This document shows positions 1 to 6,296 of a DNA stretch of 7,717 nucleotides, piece by piece; positions within the stretch are counted from its first letter, which is position 1; each line of letters begins with the position of its first letter. The position numbers were made by a program, and so were the translations under genes. Where the stretch lies: NCBI GenBank assembly GCA_902806215.1, contig CADCVT010000295.1:1-7717 (forward strand), given 5' to 3'. This DNA is from an uncultured Solirubrobacteraceae bacterium (lineage in GTDB: Bacteria > Actinomycetota > Thermoleophilia > Solirubrobacterales > Solirubrobacteraceae). The notes beneath the pieces were generated by a model that saw only the letters and a list, made by a program, of their open reading frames with translations, was not told where the DNA came from and did not search any database.

Positions 1-1
1 C

Positions 2-619
2 GTCAGCGAGAACACCGGCGAGTACGCGGGCTTCACCGTTCCCCCGCAGCTCAAGAAGATGGGCTACAAGGGCGTCGAGTCGACCGAGCTGGTCTTCGAC
101 GGCTACCAGTGCCCGGCCGAGAACATCCTCGGCGGCGAGGAGGCCGGCCTGAACAAGGGCTTCGCGCAGATGATGGACGCGCTCGAGCTCGGCCGCGTGA
201 ACGTCGCCGCGCGCGGCGTCGGCCTCGCCCAGCGCGCCTTCGAGCTGGCCATCCGGTACGCGCAGGAGCGCAAGACGTTCGGCAAGCAGATCGCCGAGCA
301 CCAGGCGATCCAGTTCAAGCTCGCCGACATGGCCACGCAGATTGAGGCCGCGCGCATGCTCACGCTCAAGGCCGCGCGGATGAAGGACGCCGGCGAGCGC
401 TCGGACATCGAGGCGGGCATGGCGAAGCTGTTCGCGTCGGAGACCGGCCGGTTCTGCGCCGAGGAGTGCCTGCGCATCCACGGCGGCTACGGCTACTCCA
501 AGGAGTACGAGATCGAGCGGATCTACCGCGACGCGCCGCTGCTGCTGATCGGCGAGGGCACCTCGGAGATCCAGCGCATGGTCATCGGCAAGAAGCTCCT
601 GCAGCGCCACAAGATCTAG
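2..619 (+). CDS. Acyl-CoA dehydrogenase, C-terminal part (5' end outside window)
   Basis: FAD-dependent acyl-CoA dehydrogenase, which oxidises an acyl-CoA thioester to the 2-enoyl-CoA and passes electrons to electron-transfer flavoprotein, as in fatty-acid or branched-chain acyl-CoA degradation. The reading frame is open from the window edge (codon at position 2), so about 205 C-terminal residues are visible. They cover the end of the middle beta domain and the whole C-terminal helical domain. Diagnostic stretches are RKTFGKQIAEHQAIQFKLAD (FAD and dimer contacts), RIHGGYGYSKEYEIERIYRD, and IGEGTSEIQRMVIGKKLL near the end. The Glu of GEGTSEIQR (codon 554-556) is at the position of the catalytic base in short- and medium-chain dehydrogenases. 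Stop TAG at 617-619 is followed at once by a strong hairpin, so the transcript probably ends here. The substrate chain type cannot be read from this part. Confidence 0.95.
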   Translation, partial: VSENTGEYAGFTVPPQLKKMGYKGVESTELVFDGYQCPAENILGGEEAGLNKGFAQMMDALELGRVNVAARGVGLAQRAFELAIRYAQERKTFGKQIAEHQAIQFKLADMATQIEAARMLTLKAARMKDAGERSDIEAGMAKLFASETGRFCAEECLRIHGGYGYSKEYEIERIYRDAPLLLIGEGTSEIQRMVIGKKLLQRHKI

Positions 620-622
620 GCC

Positions 623-656
623 GTCCGAAAGGCCCGCGCCCGGGCCACCTTCGGAC
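623..656 (+). terminator. Terminator-like hairpin after acyl-CoA dehydrogenase
   Basis: A two-part inverted repeat starts four bases after the stop codon. The outer arms gtccgaa (623-629) and ttcggac (650-656) are perfectly complementary. The inner arms ggcccg (631-636) and cgggcc (641-646) close a 4-nt loop, and a small asymmetric bulge separates the two stems. The 13 paired bases are mostly G/C. No U-tract follows, which is usual for candidate terminators in high-GC actinobacteria. Placement between two genes with separate functions supports a terminator role. This is inferred from structure only. Confidence 0.65.
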
Positions 657-657
657 G

Positions 658-686
658 ATGACGTGCGGACGGGCGGCGCTTAGCGT
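658..686 (+). promoter_or_regulatory. Candidate promoter for the delta-60-repeat gene, likely leaderless
   Basis: A -10-like hexamer TAGCGT (681-686) fits the actinobacterial TANNNT pattern. It lies 8 nt before the ATG at 695. A -35-like ATGACG (658-663, 4 of 6 matches to TTGACA) is separated from it by 17 bp. No Shine-Dalgarno sequence lies before the ATG, so transcription may begin at or next to the start codon. The same layout recurs before the gene at 2444. This is inference from spacing and motif. Confidence 0.45.
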
Positions 687-694
687 CGCCCGTC
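668..694 (+). repeat. 12-bp inverted repeat ending at the start codon and covering the -10 box
   Basis: Arms gacgggcg (668-675) and cgcccgtc (687-694) are perfectly complementary. Pairing continues inward through one G-U pair (676/686) and three more pairs (677-679 with 683-685), leaving a 3-nt tta loop. The right arm ends exactly one base before the ATG at 695, and the repeat contains the whole putative -10 hexamer at 681-686. It could be an operator for a dimeric regulator, or a hairpin if transcription starts upstream. No regulator is encoded nearby to assign it to. Confidence 0.4.
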
Positions 695-2382
695 ATGCGT
701 ACAAGACTCCTCTCCGCCGCCGCCGTGACGGCCGGCGCGGCGCTCGCGGTGCCGGCCCTCGCGGCCGACGGCGACCTCGATCTGAGCTTCGGCGACGACG
801 GGATCACCAGGATCTCGGTCGGCGACGACGAGTACACCCCGTGGGCAACGACCTGGTCATCGACTCAGCCGGCCGCACCGTGATGGTCGGCAAGGGCGAC
901 AACGGCGACAGCAACGAGTGGGGCCTGACCCGCCTCGACGCCGCGGGCCAGGTCGACGAGAGCTTCGGCTACGACGGCCAGCAGACCGAGTGGGTCGGCA
1001 ACGGCGGGCTCCTCAACGCCGTCGCGCTCCAGCCGGACGGCAAGATCGTCGTCGCCGGCAACGCGTCCCGGCCCGGGCAGTTGCACAACGCGTTCGCGGT
1101 CGGGCGCTACAGCGACCAGGGCTTCCTCGACGACGACTTCGGCCAGGACTCCGGCACGGAGCGGATCACCGTCGGCGACATCTCCGGCGGGATCGGCGAG
1201 GCGCTCGACGTGAAGGTGCTCTCCGACGGCGACATCCTCCTCGCCGGCTACGGCACCTGGACCGGCCCGACCCCGACGGCTCCGTCCGCGCTCGAGGCGG
1301 TGGTCGTGAGGCTCAACCCCGACGGCACGCGCGACGCGGAGTTCGGCGTCGACGGCCTCATCCACTGGAAGGTGTCGAGCTACAACAACCGTGCGACGAC
1401 GGTGGCCGAGCGTCCCGGCGGCAGGATCCTCGTCGGCGGTTCGGCCGAGCACGAGGACGGGAGCGAGGACTTCGCCGTCGCGCAGTTCACCCGCACCGGG
1501 GCGTGGGACACCTCCTTCAGCGAGGACGGGTGGACGGCTCATCCCGATCGGCGAGGGCGAGGGGCACGAGGACGAGATCGCAGCCCTCGCCGTCGACAGC
1601 GCCGGGCGCATCGTCGCTGCCGGCGCGGTGCAGGGCAGGTCGAGCCGGGAGTTCGGCGTCGTCCGCCTCACGCCCGCGGGCGCGCTCGACACGACCTTCG
1701 GCACCGACGGGATCGTCCAGACGGAGGTCGAGGACTGGAGCGAGGCGACCGATCTCGTCGTCCGTCGCGACGACAGCGTGCTCGTCGCCGGCCGCGCAGG
1801 CGACCTGGAGTTCGCGCTCGCCCAGTACGACGAGGACGGCGCCCTCGACGCCGCGTTCGGCGGCGACGGCATCGTGACCACCGAGATCGGCTTCTCGGAG
1901 GCCAACGCCATGGTGCTCAACGCCGACGGGACGCGGGCGGTCGTCGCCGGGCGCGGCTCGAACCGCTTCGCCGCCGCCCGCTACGTGCTCTCGCCGGTCA
2001 CCGGGAAGGAGCCCGAGGACGAGGACGACCCGAAGGAGGACGAGCCGAAGCAGGGGCAGCCGAAGAGCGATCCGCAACCCGCCGCGCAGCAGCCCGCCAC
2101 TCCGGGGACCGTCGCTCCGCGCAGCGTCGCGAAGGGCCCGCGCCGCTGCACGAGCCGCCGCGTGTTCACGATCAACCTGCGGCGCCTGGGCATCGTCAAG
2201 GGCGACGCGGTGTTCCGCGGGAAGGCCGACCAGCAGCGCCTGAAGGGCACGGGCACGACCATCCGCATCGACCTGCGCCGCCTGCCCGCCGGCCGGTACG
2301 CCGTCGACGTGCTCGGCCTGACGAAGTCCGGCGCCAAGGTGAAGAGGACCAAGCGCTACCGACCTGCAAGGCCCGGCGGTAG
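695..2382 (+). pseudogene. Secreted delta-60-repeat (beta-propeller-type) protein, three frameshifts as given
   Basis: This looks like an exported protein of unknown function. Residues 1-23 form a Sec signal peptide: MRTR, a hydrophobic Ala/Leu/Val core, and an ALA|A cleavage site. Seven delta-60 repeats of the form DG-LD--FG-DG (DUF5122 type) follow. After them come a Pro/Asp/Glu/Lys linker (about 2010-2130) and a basic C-terminal domain bracketed by Cys codons at 2147 and 2365, probably a disulfide. The frame changes three times. A base is missing in the C run at 837-840, an extra G sits at 1537, and a base is missing at about 2357-2362. With these corrected the gene encodes about 562 aa, ends in RYRTCKARR and stops with TAG at 2380-2382. 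Repeat spacing across the first two sites becomes whole codons once corrected. There are no internal stops and codon bias is normal on both sides of each shift, so sequencing error or very recent loss are both possible. As given, translation from 695 stops at 883. Confidence 0.8.
767..1870 (+). repeat. Seven delta-60 peptide repeats within the secreted protein gene
   Basis: The 12-residue repeat cores are at 767-802 (DGDLDLSFGDDG), 943-978 (AGQVDESFGYDG), 1117-1152 (QGFLDDDFGQDS), 1321-1356 (DGTRDAEFGVDG), 1495-1530 (TGAWDTSFSEDG), 1676-1711 (AGALDTTFGTDG) and 1835-1870 (DGALDAAFGGDG). After frameshift correction the spacings are 59, 58, 68, 58, 60 and 53 codons, matching the family's period of about 60. 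Between cores, strand motifs such as PDGKIVVAG and AGRIVAAG recur. Seven units fit a seven-bladed propeller, which is inference. Units 3 and 5 are the most degenerate (final DS; FSEDG in place of FGxDG). Confidence 0.85.
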
Positions 2383-2395
2383 CGGCCGGGGGGAG

Positions 2396-2418
2396 GGGCC
2401 CGGCCGCGCGCCGGGCCC
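2396..2418 (+). terminator. Terminator-like hairpin after the delta-60-repeat gene
   Basis: Perfect 9-bp all-G/C inverted repeat: gggcccggc (2396-2404), loop cgcgc, gccgggccc (2410-2418). It starts 13 bases after the TAG at 2380-2382 and lies just upstream of the next gene's promoter-like box. There is no U-tract. Its position supports separation of the delta-60 gene from the downstream operon. Confidence 0.6.
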
Positions 2419-2430
2419 ATGCTCCCCCGA

Positions 2431-2436
2431 TAGGCT
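2431..2436 (+). promoter_or_regulatory. Candidate -10 box (TAGGCT) for the SCP2-like/hydrolase/P450 operon
   Basis: TAGGCT fits TANNNT and lies 7 nt before the ATG at 2444. No Shine-Dalgarno sequence is present, which would fit a leaderless transcript. It sits just after the hairpin at 2396-2418. No convincing -35 element is seen. The motif class and spacing match the box at 681-686. Confidence 0.4.
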
Positions 2437-2443
2437 GCCGCGC

Positions 2444-2806
2444 ATGGCAGGCGACGCGATCGAGCTCATCGAACAGGCGGTCAACCGGTTCCTCGAGGAG
2501 GTCCCGGCCCTCAAGCCCATGAAGCTGGTCGTCGCGGTCCAGTTGCGCGGCCGCGGCGACACGCGCGAGTTCCGGCTCGAGCTGCCGGGGCCGAAGGTCA
2601 CGAAGGACCTGCCGACCGACGCGAAGGTCCGGATCGAGATGCCGCGGGCGTTCTTCAACGAGATGGCCAAGGACGCGAAGCTCGCCGACTGGCGCGAGGC
2701 GTTCATGTACGGCCAGGCCAAGGCGAGCGGCCCGACGCAGATCCTCCAGCTCATCGAGCGGGTCGTGGTCAAGCAGGAGGAACGCGCCCGCCTGCGGCAC
2801 CGGTGA
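2444..2806 (+). CDS. SCP2-like (sterol carrier protein 2 fold) lipid-binding protein
   Basis: A 120-aa cytosolic protein with no signal peptide or membrane segment. The layout fits the SCP2 sterol-transfer fold: an N-terminal helix (AIELIEQAVNRFLEEVP), beta strands (MKLVVAVQLRG, REFRLELPG), then strand-helix AKVRIEMPRAFFNEMAKD, then the WREAFMYGQAKASGPTQILQ stretch. That last stretch matches the family's closing AfmsGKlkvkGd element followed by a helix. SCP2-like proteins bind or carry hydrophobic ligands such as fatty acyl-CoAs and sterols; the ligand here is unknown. The ATG at 2444 has no RBS but has a TAGGCT box 7 nt upstream. The stop TGA (2804-2806) overlaps the GTG of the next gene by 4 nt, so the two are probably translationally coupled. 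The family call is by pattern, not alignment. Confidence 0.7.
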   Translation: MAGDAIELIEQAVNRFLEEVPALKPMKLVVAVQLRGRGDTREFRLELPGPKVTKDLPTDAKVRIEMPRAFFNEMAKDAKLADWREAFMYGQAKASGPTQILQLIERVVVKQEERARLRHR

Positions 2807-3630
2807 GGCTCGGCCTGGTCCAGGAGCGCTGGCGCTCCGATCCCGGCGAGCACGAGGCCGCGCTGCGTGCGGGCGTGGCGCGCGCCGCGCAGGACGGCGC
2901 CGAGGTCGTCTGTCTACAGGAGCTCACGCTGTCGCGCTACCTCGACGGTGCGCCGCCGGAGGATCTGTCGAGCGGGCGCACGTTCGGGTTCGCCGCGGCG
3001 GTGGCGCGCGCGGGCGGCGTCCACGTCGTCGCGTCGCTGTACGAGCGGGCGGGCGAGCGCGGGTTCAACACCGCGATCGTCGTCGGGCCGTCAGGCGAGC
3101 TCGTGTCGCGCACGCGCAAGCTCCACATCCCGTCGAGCTCGGGCTACGGCGAGGACCGGTTCTTCGCTCCGGGCCCTGCGGGCGACGACGCGTTCCCGCT
3201 GACGCCGATCGGCGACGCGCGCGTGGCCACGCCGACGTGTTACGACCAGTGGTTCCCGGAGCTCGCCCGCGCGTACGGCCTCGCGGGTGCCGACGTGATC
3301 GTCTACCCGAGCGCGATCGGCACCGATGTCACGCGGCCCGACCTCGACACCCAGCCGATGTGGCAGCAGGTCATCGTGGCCAACGGGATCGCCAACGGGA
3401 CGTTCATGGTCGCGGTCAACCGGATCGGGACCGAGGGGGAGATGACGTTCTACGGCTCCTCGTTCGTGTCGGACCCGTACGGGCGGGTCATCGCGCAGGC
3501 ACCGCGCGACGAGCCGGCGGCGCTGGTGGCCGATCTCGACCTCGAGCGACGGCGCGAGTGGCTCGAGCTGTTCCCCTTCTTCCGCGCGCGCCGCCCGGAC
3601 GCGTATGTGGCGCTGACCGCTCGGCCCTGA
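2803..3630 (+). CDS. Carbon-nitrogen hydrolase (nitrilase superfamily), N-carbamoylputrescine amidase-like
   Basis: A 275-aa cytosolic amidase that hydrolyses a non-peptide C-N bond through a Glu-Lys-Cys triad. The triad is visible as Glu40 (VVCLQELTLSRY), Lys106 (RTRKLHIP) and Cys146 (TPTCYDQWFPE). GYGEDRFFAPGPAG, DVIVYPSAIG, VAVNRIGTEGEMTFYGSSF and the CYDQWFPE box are all close to the AguB branch, whose members convert N-carbamoylputrescine to putrescine, CO2 and ammonia. No agmatine deiminase or other polyamine gene is present, so the substrate is uncertain. The GTG at 2803 is chosen because RLGLVQ is the first beta strand of the fold. It overlaps the upstream stop in a GTGA arrangement. 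An AGGAGG at 2775-2780 is 22 nt away, too far to be a normal RBS. Length is slightly short of the usual 290-300 aa. Confidence 0.88.
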   Translation: MRLGLVQERWRSDPGEHEAALRAGVARAAQDGAEVVCLQELTLSRYLDGAPPEDLSSGRTFGFAAAVARAGGVHVVASLYERAGERGFNTAIVVGPSGELVSRTRKLHIPSSSGYGEDRFFAPGPAGDDAFPLTPIGDARVATPTCYDQWFPELARAYGLAGADVIVYPSAIGTDVTRPDLDTQPMWQQVIVANGIANGTFMVAVNRIGTEGEMTFYGSSFVSDPYGRVIAQAPRDEPAALVADLDLERRREWLELFPFFRARRPDAYVALTARP

Positions 3631-3642
3631 CACGATGGGCGC

Positions 3643-5097
3643 GTGAGCGCCATGCCGCCAGGGCCTCGGATCCCGCGCCTCGCGCAGGCGGTCCTGTGGG
3701 CGGCGCGCTTCCCGCAGTTCTCGGCGGCGCTGCGCGCGCGCTACGGCGAGACGTACACGGTGCGGTTGGGGACGATGCCGCCGCTGGTCGTGACGAGCGA
3801 CCGCGATGCGGTCAAGCACCTGTTCACCGGCGACCCGCTCCGTCGCCGGCACGGCAACGAGGTGCTGCAGCCGATGGTCACCGACCGGTCGGTGATCATG
3901 CTCGAGCCCGCGGAGCACCTCGACCGGCGGCGGCTGCTCCTCCCGCCGTTTCACGGCGAGCGGGTCAAGGCGTACGGGCGCGTGATGCAGGAGCTCATCG
4001 ACGAGGAGCTCGACCGCTGGCGCCCCGGCGACGTCGTGAGCGTGTTCCCGGTGATACAGGCGCTGACGCTCGAGCTGATCATGCGCGCGGTGCTGGGGAT
4101 CTCGGACGAGGCCACGCGCACGCGGCTGCGCGACATCCTCGACGATGCCCTCTACTACCCGTGGGGGCCGGTGAAGCGCCGCTTCAGCGGCAACCCGCGT
4201 CGCCTTGGGATGCGCGTCCCCGAGCGCCTGCGCCGTGCGGGGGTCGACGCCTCGGTGGTGGCGTCGCCGGCGGTCACGACGTTCTTCCCGTTCATGAAGC
4301 AGGAGGCCTGGTGGAACATCGGGGCCAACGGCTGGTTCCCGATCCGCGCGGCGCTCTCTGAGCTCCTCGACGAGCAGATCGCGGCGACGCGCGCCGACCC
4401 GCGGCTGGGCGAGCGCGAGGACGTGCTGGCGATGCTCGTGCGCGACGCCGAGGGCCTGTCCGCCCACGACCTGCGCGAGGAGCTCGTGACGCTCGTCACT
4501 GCGGGGCACGAGACGACGGCGATGGCGATCGCGTGGGGCTGCGAGCTGCTCGCCCACAACCCGCAGGCGCGGCGCGATCCGGACGACGCCGCGTACCTCG
4601 ACGGCCTGACCAAGGAGGTGCTGCGGATCCGGCCGCCGGTGCCGCTGTCGGCGGTCCGCGTGCTGGACGAGCCGATGACGATCGGCCGGTACGAGGTCCC
4701 GGCCGGCCTGCACATCGGCATCGACGTCTACGGGGTGCACGGCGACCCGGCACGCTACGAAGACCCCGAGGCGTTCCGCCCCGAGCGGTTTGTCGACGGG
4801 GCGCCGTCGTCGTACGCGTTCCTGCCGTTCGGCGGCGGTGCGCACCGGTGCCTGGGCGCGCCGCTCGCCGAGCTCGAGATCCGCATCGCGCTCGGGACGA
4901 TCCTGCGGCGCGTCGACTTCGCGCCGGCGATGCCGTCGCTGGCGGCGACGGCGCGGCGGGGGGTGCTGCTGCTGCCCGACGGCGGCGGGCGCATACGGGT
5001 CCGGGACTTGCGGCCCGCGACCGCGGCTCAGCCGCCGGGCTTGGCGACCATGTCGGCCACGACCAGGACGACGATCGCGAGCTCGATGCGCGAGTAG
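3643..5097 (+). CDS. Cytochrome P450 (CYP135/CYP138/CYP110-like)
   Basis: A 484-aa soluble heme monooxygenase with no membrane anchor. It needs a separate redox partner, and none that is obvious lies beside it. Landmarks are the C-helix region HLDRRRLLLPPFHGER (from residue 92), I-helix oxygen-activation motif AGHETT (287-292), K-helix ExxR (EVLR, 325-328), RPERF, and the heme loop FGGGAHRCLGAP with the axial thiolate Cys403. The PPGPRIPR start and LLLPPFHGER resemble mycobacterial CYP135/138 proteins. The F-G region (about 167-235) looks longer than usual and carries an aromatic-rich patch (FFPF at 214, WW at 224-225). The start is GTG 3643 or ATG 3652, 12 or 21 nt after the hydrolase stop. 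No RBS is seen, and CACGAT (3631-3636) is at most a weak -10. The catalytic fold should end near residue 455; the last 23 or so residues are read from sequence antisense to the convergent membrane-protein gene. Confidence 0.95.
   Translation: MSAMPPGPRIPRLAQAVLWAARFPQFSAALRARYGETYTVRLGTMPPLVVTSDRDAVKHLFTGDPLRRRHGNEVLQPMVTDRSVIMLEPAEHLDRRRLLLPPFHGERVKAYGRVMQELIDEELDRWRPGDVVSVFPVIQALTLELIMRAVLGISDEATRTRLRDILDDALYYPWGPVKRRFSGNPRRLGMRVPERLRRAGVDASVVASPAVTTFFPFMKQEAWWNIGANGWFPIRAALSELLDEQIAATRADPRLGEREDVLAMLVRDAEGLSAHDLREELVTLVTAGHETTAMAIAWGCELLAHNPQARRDPDDAAYLDGLTKEVLRIRPPVPLSAVRVLDEPMTIGRYEVPAGLHIGIDVYGVHGDPARYEDPEAFRPERFVDGAPSSYAFLPFGGGAHRCLGAPLAELEIRIALGTILRRVDFAPAMPSLAATARRGVLLLPDGGGRIRVRDLRPATAAQPPGLATMSATTRTTIASSMRE
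5013..5040. terminator. Weak hairpin at the convergent gene ends
   Basis: Arms gcccg (5013-5017) and cgggc (5036-5040) flank gcggc (5023-5027), loop tca, and gccgc (5031-5035). This gives 10 pairs with a 5-nt bulge on one side. The loop is the stop codon of the minus-strand membrane-protein gene. It might slow transcription from either side, but there is no U-tract and such hairpins are common by chance at this GC content. Confidence 0.25.
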
Positions 5098-5486
5098 AGG
5101 AGCAGCTGGTCGGCGAGCGACTTGTCCTCCTCGGCGAGGACGCCGCCGTTGGCCTCGATGTTCTTCGACAGCTGGTCCGACGTGCGGCCGATGAGCGCGC
5201 CGCCGATCCCCATCGCGACGACGAGGCCGATGATCGCGATGAGCACCCACGTCTCGCCGATGCTGATGTCGGCGTCGGCGAGCATCGCGAAGCCGGTGAG
5301 CAGCAGGACGACGCCCGAGGCGGGGTGGGCCCGTCCGGCCCACCACCCGGCGTTGAGCGCGAACGGACCGAACACCGCGGGCGCGTTGCGGGCGCGCGTG
5401 CCCATGACGAGGATCGCGATCCCCGATCCGAGCCACACGCCCATCGCGAGGACGTGAAGGGTCTTCAGCAGCTCGTACCAGCTCAT
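5028..5486 (-). CDS. Four-helix integral membrane protein, DUF2269-like
   Basis: A 152-aa predicted inner-membrane protein of unknown function. Hydrophobic segments lie at about residues 6-28 (LLKTLHVLAMGVWLGSG), 51-69 (HPASGVVLLLTGFAML), 78-100 (ETWVLIAIIGLVVAMGIGG) and 134-148 (ELAIVVLVVADMV). The His in KTLHVLAMGVWLGS, the Gly-rich first helix and the four-helix length fit the DUF2269/CopD-like group. A charged loop (about 101-132) links helices 3 and 4. It is the last gene of the minus-strand run, 27 nt after the glycosylase stop, with a weak GAAGAG 4 nt before the ATG. Its 3' end overlaps the P450 coding sequence tail-to-tail by 70 nt. The family call is by pattern; no function is implied. 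Confidence 0.8.
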   Translation of the reverse strand: MSWYELLKTLHVLAMGVWLGSGIAILVMGTRARNAPAVFGPFALNAGWWAGRAHPASGVVLLLTGFAMLADADISIGETWVLIAIIGLVVAMGIGGALIGRTSDQLSKNIEANGGVLAEEDKSLADQLLLYSRIELAIVVLVVADMVAKPGG

Positions 5487-5513
5487 GGCGCTCTTCTACG
5501 GCGCCGGGGGCCC

Positions 5514-6296
5514 TTACTCCTGCCCGTTCGGGCACCAGTACGTGGTGCGCCCGCCGACGGTCTCGCGCTCCATCGGCGTCCCGCAGCGCGGGCAGACACC
5601 GCCGCGCTTGCGGGCGGGGATGACGTCGCCGGTGTGCACGCCGCCCTTGCGGATCGCCGAGCGGGTCGTCGCACGGATCTCCTTGCGCAGCCGGTCGAGC
5701 TCGTCGGTCGACAGGTCGCCGGCGGTGCGGACGGGGGAGAGGCGGGCACGCCACAGGGCCTCGTCGGCGAGGAGGTTCCCGACGCCGGCGATGACCGACT
5801 GGTCCATGATCCGCGCCTTGAGCGGCGCGCTGCCGAACCCGACCCGCTTGCGGAAGTCGTCGCGGGTGACCTCCGCCGCGTCGGGTCCGAGCGATGACAG
5901 ATCAGGGTCGAGCACCGCCCGGCCGAGGCGTCGCTTGTCACGCAGGATGAGCTTGCCGCCGTCCTCGAACTCGAGCGTGAACCGGTCCCACACCCTGGGC
6001 GCGCCGTCGGCCGGCTCGGTCGCCGGGTCGCCCTCGGCGGCCCCGTCGACGAGGATCCGCCCGGCCATCCCGAGGTGGAGCCCGAGCACCGGTCCGCCGT
6101 CGGTCTCGACCCACATCGACTTGCCGATCCGGTTGGCCTCGGTGAGCGTCTGCCCGACGAGCGCCGACGAGATCTCCCCGGGCGCGTGAGGCCGGCAGAC
6201 GTACGTGTCGCTGTCGTCGACGGCGACGATCCGCCGGCCGAGCGCACGCTCGGCGATGAGTGCACGAGCACGCTCGACCTCGGGAAGCTCCGGCAT
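5514..6296 (-). CDS. mutM: Fpg/MutM-type formamidopyrimidine-DNA glycosylase with incomplete zinc finger
   Basis: A 260-aa base-excision-repair enzyme that removes oxidised purines such as 8-oxoguanine and cleaves the abasic site. The N-terminus MPELPEVE supplies the catalytic Pro2 and Glu3. Lys59 (RIGKSMWV) is the conserved beta-domain lysine. The helix-two-turn-helix stretch GVGNLLADEALWRARLSP (171-188) includes DNA-binding Asn174. The C-terminal zinc finger has Cys235, Cys238, the Arg finger GGRTTYW (Arg250) and Cys255, but the fourth ligand position is Gly258 (CPNGQ instead of CPxCQ). Its ATG follows the Nudix stop directly (TAGATG), with a weak AGG a few bases upstream. It is inside a five-gene minus-strand run next to a Nudix hydrolase. 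PELPEVE favours Fpg over Nei (usually PEGPEI), but substrate range is not settled, so the symbol is by family. Confidence 0.92.
   Translation of the reverse strand: MPELPEVERARALIAERALGRRIVAVDDSDTYVCRPHAPGEISSALVGQTLTEANRIGKSMWVETDGGPVLGLHLGMAGRILVDGAAEGDPATEPADGAPRVWDRFTLEFEDGGKLILRDKRRLGRAVLDPDLSSLGPDAAEVTRDDFRKRVGFGSAPLKARIMDQSVIAGVGNLLADEALWRARLSPVRTAGDLSTDELDRLRKEIRATTRSAIRKGGVHTGDVIPARKRGGVCPRCGTPMERETVGGRTTYWCPNGQE

Noticed and set aside
837..1537. Programmed ribosomal frameshifting in the delta-60 gene
   Set aside because: Three separate shifts of alternating direction would be needed, and no slippery heptamer with a downstream structure is visible. Indels in the sequence or gene are simpler.
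466..2382. A 638-codon plus-strand frame starting inside the acyl-CoA dehydrogenase
   Set aside because: Only its part from about 841 to 1536 and its last few codons encode recognisable protein. The rest is an out-of-frame shadow with Arg/Gly-rich composition.
2775..2780. AGGAGG as ribosome binding site for the carbon-nitrogen hydrolase
   Set aside because: It lies 22 nt before the GTG, too far for normal initiation, and codes for QEE in the SCP2-like protein. Coupling through the GTGA overlap is more likely.
1391..2806. A single frame fusing the end of the delta-60 protein to the SCP2-like protein
   Set aside because: The open stretch between them contains the hairpin at 2396-2418 and a promoter-like box. 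The delta-60 protein ends naturally at 2382 in the neighbouring frame, so the fusion is a product of the third frameshift.
3631..3636. CACGAT as a separate promoter for the P450 gene
   Set aside because: It matches TANNNT poorly and lacks a -35 element. The 12-nt gap fits co-transcription with the hydrolase.
3091..5754. An 887-codon open frame on the minus strand
   Set aside because: It is opposite the hydrolase and P450 genes and runs into the membrane-protein and glycosylase genes in another frame. Its translation is Arg/Ala/His/Pro-rich low complexity with no motif. Long antisense frames are expected at this GC content.
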